Source: Bradyrhizobium sp. OK095 (lineage in GTDB: Bacteria > Pseudomonadota > Alphaproteobacteria > Rhizobiales > Xanthobacteraceae). Taken from it: a stretch of DNA of 64,000 nucleotides. Position 1 is the first letter of the stretch; each line of letters begins with the position of its first letter. Under the pieces are notes generated by a model, which had not been told where the DNA came from, searched no databases, and saw only the letters and a list, made by a program, of their open reading frames with translations. Of the stretch, positions 34,589 through 42,002 are shown piece by piece. Location of the stretch: NCBI RefSeq assembly GCF_900109945.1, contig NZ_FOBX01000008.1:372001-436000 (forward strand). Reading direction: 5' to 3'. Made by a program: the position numbers and the translations under genes.

Positions 34589-36775
34589 TCAGGCGAAGGT
34601 GATGTTCTGGTCGCGCAGCGGAACCGAACGGATGCGCTTGCCGGTGGCCGCGAAATAGGCGTTGAGCACCGCCGGCGCCGCGACGCCGATGGTCGGCTCG
34701 CCGACACCGCCCCAGAATCCGCCGCTCGGCACCATCACCGATTCCACCTTCGGCATCTCGTTGATGCGCATCGAGTTGAAGGTGTCGAAGTTGGTTTGCT
34801 CGATCTTGCCGTCCTTGACGGTGCAGCCACCGTAGAACAGTGCGGAGAGGCCGTAGACGAAGGACCCCGCGATCTGCCGCTCCACCTGCGCCGGATTGAC
34901 GACGTAGCCGGGGTCGGTAGAGGCGACGATGCGAAGCACCTTGATCTTGTTGCCTTCGGTCACCGAAATCTCGGCGGCGCCGGCGACGTAGCTGCCATAG
35001 CCCATGACCTGCGCGATGCCGCGGTAGATGCCTTGCGGCGCCGGCTTGTCCCAGCCGATCTTCTCGGCCACGGCATTTAGCACCGCCAGATGCTTGGGAT
35101 TCTTGCCCATCAGCTTGCGGCGGAACTCGAGCGGATCCTGGCCTACAGAATGAGCCAGCTCGTCCATGAAGCATTCCATGTAGATCGCGTTGTGATTGAC
35201 GTTGACGCCGCGCCAGAAGCCGGGCGGGACGTGCGGGTTGCGCATCGCATGCTCGACCAGCAAGTTCGGCACCGAATAGCCGATCGCGGCCTCGCCGGAT
35301 TGGGCGACGCCCTGGAATGCGGCCGGATCCATGCCGTTCTGCAGCGCTTCGGGGCGCAGCGAGAACAGGATCGATTGTCCGGACAGGCGGTAGTGCAGCG
35401 CGACCAGGTTGTTGTCGGCATCGAACGCGCCGGTCATCTTGCACTGGGTGATCGGGTGATACCGGCCGTGCGCCATGTCCTCTTCGCGCGACCACAACAG
35501 CTTGACCGGCGTGCCCGGCATCTCCTTGGCGATCAGAACTGCCTGGCGGACATAGTCGGTCTGGCCGCGCCGGCCGAAGCCGCCACCGGGCATCACCTTG
35601 TACATGTCGCACTTTTCCGCCGGCAGGCCGGAGGCCTCCAGCACCGCCGCGAAGACGGCCTCGCCGTTCTGCGTGCCGCACCAGACCTCGCATTTGTCGG
35701 CCGTGTAGAGCGCGGTGGCGTTCATCGGCTCCATCGTGGCGTGGTTCTGGTAGGGATAGTTGTAGACGGCCTCGACCTTCTTCGCAGCACCTGCAATCGC
35801 CGCTTTGACGTCGCCGTTCTTGTTGCCGACATAGGCCGGCTGGTCGTTGTTCAGGCCCTCGGCCAGCCACTTCGCGATCGACTCGCTGGAGACTTTTGCG
35901 TTCTCGCCCTCGTCCCAGACGATCGGCAACGCGTCCAGCGCGGTCTTGGCGTGCCACCAGGTGTCGGCAACGACCGCAACGGCGGTATCGCCGACCTTGA
36001 CGACCTTCTTGACGCCTTTCATGCCGGTGATCTTGGCTTCGTCATAGCTCTTCAGCTTGCCGCCAAACACCGGGCAGTCCTTGATCGCGGCGTTGAGCAT
36101 GCCCGGCAGCTTGACGTCGATGCCGTAGATCATCTTGCCATTGGTCTTGTCGGCCGTGTCGAGCCGCAACAGGCCCTTGCCCGCGATGGTCCAGTCCTTC
36201 GGGTCCTTGAGCTTGACCTCGGCCGGCGGCGTCAGCTTCGCCGCGGCCTCGGCGACCTTGCCGTAAGTCGTGGTCTTGCCCGATGCCTTATGGGTGATGA
36301 CGCCCTTGGCGACGGTGCATTCGGAGGCCGGCACCTTCCACTCGTTGGCGGCGGCCTCGATCAGCATGACGCGCGCGGTGGCGCCGCCCTTGCGGACGTA
36401 GTCCTGCGAGGAGCGGATGCCGCGGCTGCCACCGGTCGAGAAATCGCCCCAGGCGCGCTTGCGTGCGACACTCTGGCCGGGGGTCGGATATTCGGTCGTG
36501 ACCTTGGACCAGTCGCATTCGAGTTCCTCGGCAACGAGCTGGGCGAGACCGGTCAGCGAACCCTGGCCCATCTCGGAGCGGGCGATGCGGATCACCACGG
36601 TGTCATCGGGCTTGACCACGACCCAGGCGTTGACCTCGGGCGAGCCGTCGGCCGCGCGAACCATTGCGGGGCCGCCGAAGGGGAGGTCCAGGCCGATGGC
36701 AAGGCCGGCGCCGACTGCGGCGGTGCCGACGACGAAGGCGCGGCGGTTCATCTTGGGAGAGACGTGCTTGTTCAT
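34589..36775 (-). CDS. Molybdopterin-binding subunit of a xanthine dehydrogenase-family oxidoreductase
   Basis: The product is 728 residues. A Tat signal (NRRAFVVGTAAVGAGLAIG) shows it is exported folded. The sequence matches the IorB-like branch (isoquinoline 1-oxidoreductase and membrane aldehyde dehydrogenase type): RSEMGQGSLTGLAQLVAEEL near the start, then KVMPGGGFGRRGQTDY and FWRGVNVNHNAIYMECFMDELA. The C-terminal GGFWGGVGEPTIGVAAPAV carries the catalytic Glu region. It pairs with the [2Fe-2S] subunit 10 nt upstream. The substrate, an aldehyde or N-heterocycle, is not known. Confidence 0.93.
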   Translation of the reverse strand: MNKHVSPKMNRRAFVVGTAAVGAGLAIGLDLPFGGPAMVRAADGSPEVNAWVVVKPDDTVVIRIARSEMGQGSLTGLAQLVAEELECDWSKVTTEYPTPGQSVARKRAWGDFSTGGSRGIRSSQDYVRKGGATARVMLIEAAANEWKVPASECTVAKGVITHKASGKTTTYGKVAEAAAKLTPPAEVKLKDPKDWTIAGKGLLRLDTADKTNGKMIYGIDVKLPGMLNAAIKDCPVFGGKLKSYDEAKITGMKGVKKVVKVGDTAVAVVADTWWHAKTALDALPIVWDEGENAKVSSESIAKWLAEGLNNDQPAYVGNKNGDVKAAIAGAAKKVEAVYNYPYQNHATMEPMNATALYTADKCEVWCGTQNGEAVFAAVLEASGLPAEKCDMYKVMPGGGFGRRGQTDYVRQAVLIAKEMPGTPVKLLWSREEDMAHGRYHPITQCKMTGAFDADNNLVALHYRLSGQSILFSLRPEALQNGMDPAAFQGVAQSGEAAIGYSVPNLLVEHAMRNPHVPPGFWRGVNVNHNAIYMECFMDELAHSVGQDPLEFRRKLMGKNPKHLAVLNAVAEKIGWDKPAPQGIYRGIAQVMGYGSYVAGAAEISVTEGNKIKVLRIVASTDPGYVVNPAQVERQIAGSFVYGLSALFYGGCTVKDGKIEQTNFDTFNSMRINEMPKVESVMVPSGGFWGGVGEPTIGVAAPAVLNAYFAATGKRIRSVPLRDQNITFA

Positions 36776-36785
36776 GGGCGGCTCC

Positions 36786-37235
36786 TTACGCGCTTGCGAT
36801 CGTGTGGATCGCTTCGCGCACCTGCTGGAAGGTGCCGCAGCGGCAGATATTGGTGATGGCCTCGTCGATATCGGCGTCGGTCGGCTTCGGCTTCTCGGCG
36901 AGCAGCGCCGCGACCGCCATGATCATGCCGCTCTGGCAGTACCCGCATTGCGGAACATCTTTCGCGATCCAGGCTGCCTGCACCTTGTGCAGCGTGTCGC
37001 CGGAGGCGAGCCCCTCGATCGTTGTGATCTTCTTGCCCTCGGCCTCGCTCACCGAAACGCCGCAGGAGCGCATGGCGACGCCGTCCATGTGAACGGTGCA
37101 GGCGCCGCATTGTGCAATGCCGCAGCCATATTTGGTGCCGGTCAGGCCGGCATTCTCGCGGATCGCCCAGAGCAGCGGCGTATCCGGCTCGACATCGAGC
37201 GTGAAGGTTTTTCCGTTGATTGTTAGGTTTGCCAT
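36786..37235 (-). CDS. [2Fe-2S]-binding subunit of a xanthine dehydrogenase-family oxidoreductase
   Basis: The product is 149 residues. The ferredoxin-type cluster motif is CGIAQCGACTVHMDG, and the second cluster uses CGYCQSG and CRCGT, as in all small subunits of this family. It passes electrons from the molybdenum subunit. There is no signal peptide, so it is co-exported with its Tat-bearing partner. The ATG at 37235 was chosen because the protein starts right at the conserved MANLTINGK. It is the first gene of the operon leading into fccB and soxXYZA. Confidence 0.94.
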   Translation of the reverse strand: MANLTINGKTFTLDVEPDTPLLWAIRENAGLTGTKYGCGIAQCGACTVHMDGVAMRSCGVSVSEAEGKKITTIEGLASGDTLHKVQAAWIAKDVPQCGYCQSGMIMAVAALLAEKPKPTDADIDEAITNICRCGTFQQVREAIHTIASA

Positions 37236-37434
37236 CGCAAGTCCCCTGATTGACCCAATCCACCGATTGGACTCAGGAAACAATGTGTCTGGCAAATTGG
37301 AACTGTTCAAATCAATAGTCCGAGGGTTCACCGCTCAAAGAGATTGAAGCGCGCCGGGAAGAATTCCGGGAGTGCGGTGTCGCGGCGTGTGAACGGCGGT
37401 ACAAGTCCGCAGCCTTTGGTCGCATCGATTTCAT

Positions 37435-37488
37435 TTGACTATCTAGGGGTATTGTACAACCTTTGGTTTGATGGATCATTAGTCCATC
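37435..37488 (+). promoter_or_regulatory. Possible promoter and palindromic operator of the RiPP-type operon
   Basis: A TTGACT at 37435-37440 could be a -35 element, but no good -10 follows. Two palindromes lie between it and the ribosome site: TTGTACAA at 37452-37459, and gatgga / tccatc (7-nt spacer) at 37470-37488. Such sites are typical of operators. The assignment is a guess from position. The remaining part of the 269-bp gap back to the [2Fe-2S] subunit gene holds nothing recognised. Confidence 0.3.
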
Positions 37489-37504
37489 CTAAGGGAGAAA
37501 CGCC

Positions 37505-37759
37505 ATGGGTCGCATCGTCACGATTGATCTCGAAAAAGTTCTTGCGTCAGGTAACGATCTCAAAGCGAAAACGCCTTCCGGACTCACCAGCCACGCGGAC
37601 CTGCTCGGCCTCGCGAGCGACGTCAGCAAGGACCCGGTCTCGTATCTGAGCAGCGTCGGCGTACAGCTCGACGAGCAGACCGCGTCGATGCTGCGGGGCA
37701 AGCTGGCCTCGCGTAGCGGTGGCGTACAGGCCGGCTCGATCCATATCGACCTCCTCTGA
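37505..37759 (+). CDS. Putative RiPP precursor peptide, 84 residues
   Basis: The peptide begins MGRIVTIDLEKVLASGND and has a good ribosome site (aaggga, 8 nt upstream). It has no signal peptide and no Cys. The middle reads DVSKDPVSYLSSVGVQLDEQ, loosely like the leader helices of other ribosomal peptides. Then come a Gly/Ser-containing spacer (SRSGGVQAG) and the end SIHIDLL. His80-Ile-Asp82 fits the aromatic-x-Asp/Ser pattern that radical SAM/SPASM maturases crosslink in cyclophane peptides (established for other families). It heads a run of modification genes, which is the main reason for the call. No known family was recognised. Confidence 0.65.
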   Translation: MGRIVTIDLEKVLASGNDLKAKTPSGLTSHADLLGLASDVSKDPVSYLSSVGVQLDEQTASMLRGKLASRSGGVQAGSIHIDLL

Positions 37760-37797
37760 TCCGGTTTCGGCAAACTTTCGTCGGCAGATCATGATGG

Positions 37798-37825
37798 CCG
37801 GCTGACCGGTTCGCCGGGCAGCCGG
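37798..37825 (+). promoter_or_regulatory. UUCG-capped hairpin between precursor and first radical SAM gene
   Basis: A 7-bp stem (ccggctg / cagccgg), one A-G mismatch and a 4-bp stem (ccgg / ccgg) are closed by a ttcg tetraloop. It lies in the 69-nt gap after the peptide gene, and its right arm ends three bases before the first possible ATG of the next gene, covering the likely ribosome site. A strong hairpin after a peptide gene often keeps peptide expression above that of the enzymes. There is no T-run, so it is not a full terminator. Confidence 0.65.
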
Positions 37826-37828
37826 GAT

Positions 37829-38902
37829 ATGGGGTCGTCGGCCATGGCGCACGGCGCACAATATTTATCCGATTTCCGCGCGGCCAGGGTGACGCCTAAG
37901 AATCTCGTTTTGAACGTCACGCTGAAATGTCCGCTCAAGTGCTCGCACTGTTGCTTTTCATCCGACATGTTTCACGGCGGCCATCTCTCCGCCGCTGACG
38001 TTCATCGCTGCATTCAGCAGGCCGCGCAGATACCGTCGATGGAGATCGTCCATTTCGTCGGTGGCGATCCGATGCTGCACGCGGATATCGTAGCTGAAGC
38101 CGTCGCGTTGGCCGCATCGCTGGGCTTGCGCGCCGGCATCACCACGAGTGCGTTCTGGGCCAAGTCGCCTGCGCGCGCGATGGCGGCTGTCCAACAGCTG
38201 CGGGTTGCGGGCCTCACTGAAATGACGTTGTCCTATGACGATCCCCATGCCGAATTTGTGCCGCTGAACTTCATCGCCAATGCGGTCGCGGCCGCGCGGG
38301 AGTGCGGCCTGCTGCTTCGAATCGCGGTGGTGGTCGAGGCCGGCTCGCGGATCACCGCCGCCAGCCTGCGCGTCGACCTTGGCCTCCAGGATGAGCCTGG
38401 GATCAACATCTACGAAACTGTCGCCAACTCGACCGGCCGTGGCGAGGGCACGGATGAGGAAACGCGAGCGGGGCGCGTTCGCCACGCGTCGGCTTACCGC
38501 GGACCGTGCGAGTCCGTTCTCTACACCCTCACGGTCGATCACGAGGGCGGCATCCAGCCCTGCTGCGGTGTGCTTCCTCACTACGATTCCCTGAAAGTCG
38601 GCCACATTGCCGAAGAGGGGATCGAAGCCGCCATGCGGGCGGCCGCCGACGATCCTCTCTATCGCTGGATCAGGCTCGAAGGTCCGGTTGCCATTCTGGC
38701 CGCCGTCACGGTCGACGATCCCGTGCCGATGCGCGTGGAGGATTTCGACGGGATTTGCACCGCCTGCGATCGAATCTTTCGGTCGCCGGAACTGCTGGCG
38801 CGCGTGCGCGCCGCTGCTGAAGCGCGCCGGAGCCAGATCGAGACCTGCGAGATCCTGCTGGACGGACAGGTTGTGCCTGAAAACATCGTGGCCGCCCAAT
38901 GA
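37829..38902 (+). CDS. Radical SAM protein with SPASM-like C-terminal cysteines
   Basis: The product is 357 residues. The SAM [4Fe-4S] motif CPLKCSHC uses Cys34, 38 and 41, followed by a GGDP motif (HFVGGDPML). C-terminal cysteines (227, 245, 246, 310, 313, in RGPCESVLY, IQPCCGVLP and ICTACD) could hold an auxiliary Fe-S cluster, though the spacing is not the full SPASM pattern. It is probably a peptide-modifying enzyme because of its place right after the precursor-like gene. A second ATG at 37844 would free the ribosome site from the upstream hairpin. The stop overlaps the next gene (ATGA). Confidence 0.88.
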   Translation: MGSSAMAHGAQYLSDFRAARVTPKNLVLNVTLKCPLKCSHCCFSSDMFHGGHLSAADVHRCIQQAAQIPSMEIVHFVGGDPMLHADIVAEAVALAASLGLRAGITTSAFWAKSPARAMAAVQQLRVAGLTEMTLSYDDPHAEFVPLNFIANAVAAARECGLLLRIAVVVEAGSRITAASLRVDLGLQDEPGINIYETVANSTGRGEGTDEETRAGRVRHASAYRGPCESVLYTLTVDHEGGIQPCCGVLPHYDSLKVGHIAEEGIEAAMRAAADDPLYRWIRLEGPVAILAAVTVDDPVPMRVEDFDGICTACDRIFRSPELLARVRAAAEARRSQIETCEILLDGQVVPENIVAAQ

Positions 38903-40845
38903 GCGTCGATGTCCTCTTCTGCTCTGCGCCGGTGATGTCCGTGGTGCGGCCGTCGGCGGCGCTCGGCCTTTTGCAGGCGCTGCTGCGGCAGAACGGGATT
39001 CGGGCCGAGACGCTCTATCTCAATCTGCTCTTCGCCGATCGCATCGGGCTCGATCTGAACGAGCAGCTTGCGGAGAAGCTGCCGAGCCATCTGCTGGCCG
39101 GCGATTGGCTGTTTGGCGAGTGCCTGGGCCCGCGGCCCAACCGGCCGCAGGTGCAGCGCCACATCCATGAGCTCGGCGCCGCCATCGAGCGCAAGGGGTT
39201 CGAACGGCTCTACGAGATTCGCCGCAATTTGATTCCCTCCTTCGTCGAGGAAGCAGCCGAGCGGCTGCTCGAAAGAAACCCCAGAATCATCGGCTTCACC
39301 TCGATGTTCGAGCAGACGGTCGCTTCGCTTGCGATCGCTGCCGCGGTCAAGGCGCGTGATCCGTCCGTGGTCGTTTGCTTCGGTGGCGCCAATTGCCATG
39401 GGCCGATGGGCGCAGTGCTGCTGAAGAATTTCGCGCAGATCGACTATGTCTTCAATGGCGAAGCCGACACTGTGTTCGGGCCGGCCGTCGAGGCGATCCT
39501 GCGTGGCGATGTGCCTCGCGGCCTGTCGGGGTGCCTGTCTCGCGACCGGCCGGCCGCAGGTAGCGCAACCGGTCCAACCGCGATGGATGCGCTGCCGATC
39601 CCCGACTACGCCGACTATTTCGTGCAGCTCGCGGAGCTGTCGGAAGCCGCCCGCGTGCGCCCCTCTATTCCGTTCGAGTCCTCGCGCGGCTGCTGGTGGG
39701 GCCAAAAACACCACTGCACCTTCTGCGGCCTGAACGGGGAGGGTATGGCGTTCCGGGCCAAGTCGGCGCCGCGCGTGCTGAGCGAGATCGAGACGCTGCA
39801 TGCGGAGTTCGGGATCAGCCGCTTCGCCGCAACCGACAACATTTTGGGCATGAGCCACATCGACGGCGTGCTCGGAAAGCTCGCCGAGCGGCCGGCGCAC
39901 GGCTTTCGCTTCTTCTACGAGATCAAGGCCAATATGGACGAGGCGCAGCTCGAGAAGCTGGCGCTGGCCGGGACTGTCTGGTTGCAGCCCGGCATCGAGA
40001 GCCTGTCCGATCCGGTGCTGCATCTCATGCGCAAGGGCGTGAGCGCTCTGCTCAACCTGCGTCTGCTGCGCAATTGCCGCGAGCTCGGCGTTGGCCTCGT
40101 CTGGTCGATCCTCTATGGCTTTCCCGGCGAGCCGCGCGAGGCCTATGACGCCGTCGCCAAGATGGTGCCGCTGCTCGAGCATCTTCAGCCGCCGGTCGGC
40201 TGCGGCCGTATCAGGCTCGACCGCTTCAGCCCCAATTTCGAACGCGCCGCAGAGATCGGCTTTCACAACGTCACGCAGATGCCGGCCTATGGCGCGATCT
40301 ACGACGTCCCGGACGAGGATCTCGCTAACCTCGCTTACTTCTTCGAGGGCGATGCGCCTGACGCCGCACGCGAGCAGGATTTGCTGTCGCTCAAGGCCGC
40401 GAGCGCGGGCTGGCGCGCGCGCTGGTTCGACCAGCCGTTCGCGCCTCAATTGACGATGACGGCCGTAGGCGCCGCGCATCTCGTCAGTGACACCCGCGCA
40501 TGCGCGCTCCAGCCGTTCTATTGCCCGACACGGGCGGAGGTCGCCGTGCTCAATCTGCTGCGCAATCCCTGCACGCGACCGAACGTCGTCGAGCAGTTGG
40601 CCGATTGTTTCGAAGCAGCGTTGGTCGGCGCCGCAATGGATGCCGTCTTGACGCGGCGGTTCGCGGTCGAGATCGACGGCAGGATGCTCTCGCTGGTCAC
40701 GGAGGCCGGCCGGGAGATCTTTGATGCCGAAGCGCGCGCCGAGTTTCCGCTCGGTTTCATCCTTCCGCGTGAACGCGCGACAGTATTCGCGAGCTTGACG
40801 GATGTCGGCAAAGAGCCGGCCGACCTCGAACGGGTGCAGCCATGA
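38899..40845 (+). CDS. B12-binding radical SAM protein, 'RiPP maturation radical SAM protein 1' type
   Basis: The product is 648 residues. The N-terminal cobalamin-binding-like domain (about residues 1-210) starts VDVLFCSAPVMSVVRPSAALG and includes VVCFGGANCHGPMG. The radical SAM core has the unusual CX7CX2C motif CWWGQKHHCTFCGLNG at Cys265, 273 and 276. That motif is a hallmark of the bacteriocin or RiPP maturation radical SAM family (TIGR03975-like), whose members are considered peptide C-methyltransferases. A C-terminal domain of about 150 residues may bind peptide. It overlaps the genes on both sides by ATGA. Of all genes here this one best supports a RiPP pathway. Confidence 0.93.
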   Translation: MSVDVLFCSAPVMSVVRPSAALGLLQALLRQNGIRAETLYLNLLFADRIGLDLNEQLAEKLPSHLLAGDWLFGECLGPRPNRPQVQRHIHELGAAIERKGFERLYEIRRNLIPSFVEEAAERLLERNPRIIGFTSMFEQTVASLAIAAAVKARDPSVVVCFGGANCHGPMGAVLLKNFAQIDYVFNGEADTVFGPAVEAILRGDVPRGLSGCLSRDRPAAGSATGPTAMDALPIPDYADYFVQLAELSEAARVRPSIPFESSRGCWWGQKHHCTFCGLNGEGMAFRAKSAPRVLSEIETLHAEFGISRFAATDNILGMSHIDGVLGKLAERPAHGFRFFYEIKANMDEAQLEKLALAGTVWLQPGIESLSDPVLHLMRKGVSALLNLRLLRNCRELGVGLVWSILYGFPGEPREAYDAVAKMVPLLEHLQPPVGCGRIRLDRFSPNFERAAEIGFHNVTQMPAYGAIYDVPDEDLANLAYFFEGDAPDAAREQDLLSLKAASAGWRARWFDQPFAPQLTMTAVGAAHLVSDTRACALQPFYCPTRAEVAVLNLLRNPCTRPNVVEQLADCFEAALVGAAMDAVLTRRFAVEIDGRMLSLVTEAGREIFDAEARAEFPLGFILPRERATVFASLTDVGKEPADLERVQP

Positions 40846-42002
40846 CCGTCGAAGTCCGCCCGCTCGGCGACAAGTGCAACATCAAGTGCCGCTACTGCTA
40901 TCAGGAGGGCATCCGCACTGCCGGCAACGTGCCGACGCGCTACGATCTCGATGCGATCATGGCGACGCTCGACAGACTGGCCGAGCCGTTCAGCCTGTTC
41001 GGTGGCGAGATCATGATGACCCGCCGGCCCGATCTCGAACGGCTGATGCAGCTGGGTTTCGACCGCCATGGCGGCGTCGGCATGCAGACCAACGGCACGC
41101 TGATCGAGGAACGCGACATCGAGCTGTTCAGGAAATACCGCGTGCGCATCGGCATCTCCATCGACGGTCCGGGACCGCTCAACGATGCCCGCTGGGCCGG
41201 CAGTCTGCCGGCGACGCGGCGCGCGACCGCGCGGATCGAGGCGGCAATCGAGACGCTGTGCCGCGAGGGCATGCCGCCGAACGTGATCGTGACGCTCAAC
41301 CGGATCAACGCATCGCCGGATCGGCTGGCCGTGCTCTGCGACTGGATCGGGTTTCTCGGCAGCCTCGGCGTGCGCAAGCTGCGGCTACATCTGCTGGAGC
41401 AGGACGAAACAGAAGGAGGCGAGGGCCTCGCGCTCACCGCGCAGGAGAATCTCGTGGCTCTCAGGCGATTGCGCCAGCTCGAACAGGAGCTGTCGTCAGT
41501 CGAGTTTGACATCTTCGCCGAGATGGCCGCGATGCTCAGGGGAGACGACGCCCGCACCTCGTGCGTGTTCCACGCCTGCGATCCCTATGCGACGCGTGCC
41601 GTGGTCGGCGTCGAGAGCGATGGCCGGCTCGGCAATTGCGGCCGCACCAACAAGGATGGCGTCACCCATCTGCGCGCGAGCCGCGAAGCATTCGAGCGCC
41701 AGCTCTCGCTCTATCGCACGCCGCAGTCCGATGACGGATGCCAGGACTGCCGATTCTTCCTCGCCTGCAAGGGCAATTGCCCGGGCACCGCGATCGGCGG
41801 CGACTGGCGGAAGCGCTCGATCGACTGTCCGGTGTGGTTCGGTCTGTTCGAGGACATCGAGACCGAACTTCAGGCGAACGGGGAAACCGTGATCAGCCGG
41901 TCGGAGCGCCGCGCCGATCTCGAAGCGAAGATGATCGCGGCCTGGTCGATCGGTGATAATCCCACCCTGCATTCGCTGCTCCAGCCGGCGGAGGCAACAT
42001 GA
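40842..42002 (+). CDS. Radical SAM/SPASM peptide maturase-like protein
   Basis: The product is 386 residues. The SAM cluster motif CNIKCRYCY has Cys12, 16 and 19, with GGE at about 54-56 (FSLFGGEIM). The SPASM domain is complete: Cys246, Cys266, then CX2CX5CX3C at 300-313 (CQDCRFFLACKGNC) and Cys329. Such proteins carry two auxiliary [4Fe-4S] clusters and install thioether or C-C crosslinks, as anaerobic sulfatase maturases and cyclophane synthases do. It is translationally coupled on both sides. Which residues of the peptide it acts on is unknown. Confidence 0.92.
   Translation: MTVEVRPLGDKCNIKCRYCYQEGIRTAGNVPTRYDLDAIMATLDRLAEPFSLFGGEIMMTRRPDLERLMQLGFDRHGGVGMQTNGTLIEERDIELFRKYRVRIGISIDGPGPLNDARWAGSLPATRRATARIEAAIETLCREGMPPNVIVTLNRINASPDRLAVLCDWIGFLGSLGVRKLRLHLLEQDETEGGEGLALTAQENLVALRRLRQLEQELSSVEFDIFAEMAAMLRGDDARTSCVFHACDPYATRAVVGVESDGRLGNCGRTNKDGVTHLRASREAFERQLSLYRTPQSDDGCQDCRFFLACKGNCPGTAIGGDWRKRSIDCPVWFGLFEDIETELQANGETVISRSERRADLEAKMIAAWSIGDNPTLHSLLQPAEAT

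Noticed and set aside
37344..37649. An overlapping 101-codon frame upstream of and into the putative precursor gene
   Set aside because: It has a poor start, an unusual composition, and overlaps the better-supported peptide gene in another frame.
37505..37759. Precursor as an FxsA-type (FxSxx-COOH) or NHLP/Nif11 peptide
   Set aside because: The end HIDLL is only analogous to FxSxx and the leader similarity is weak, so no known family name was assigned.
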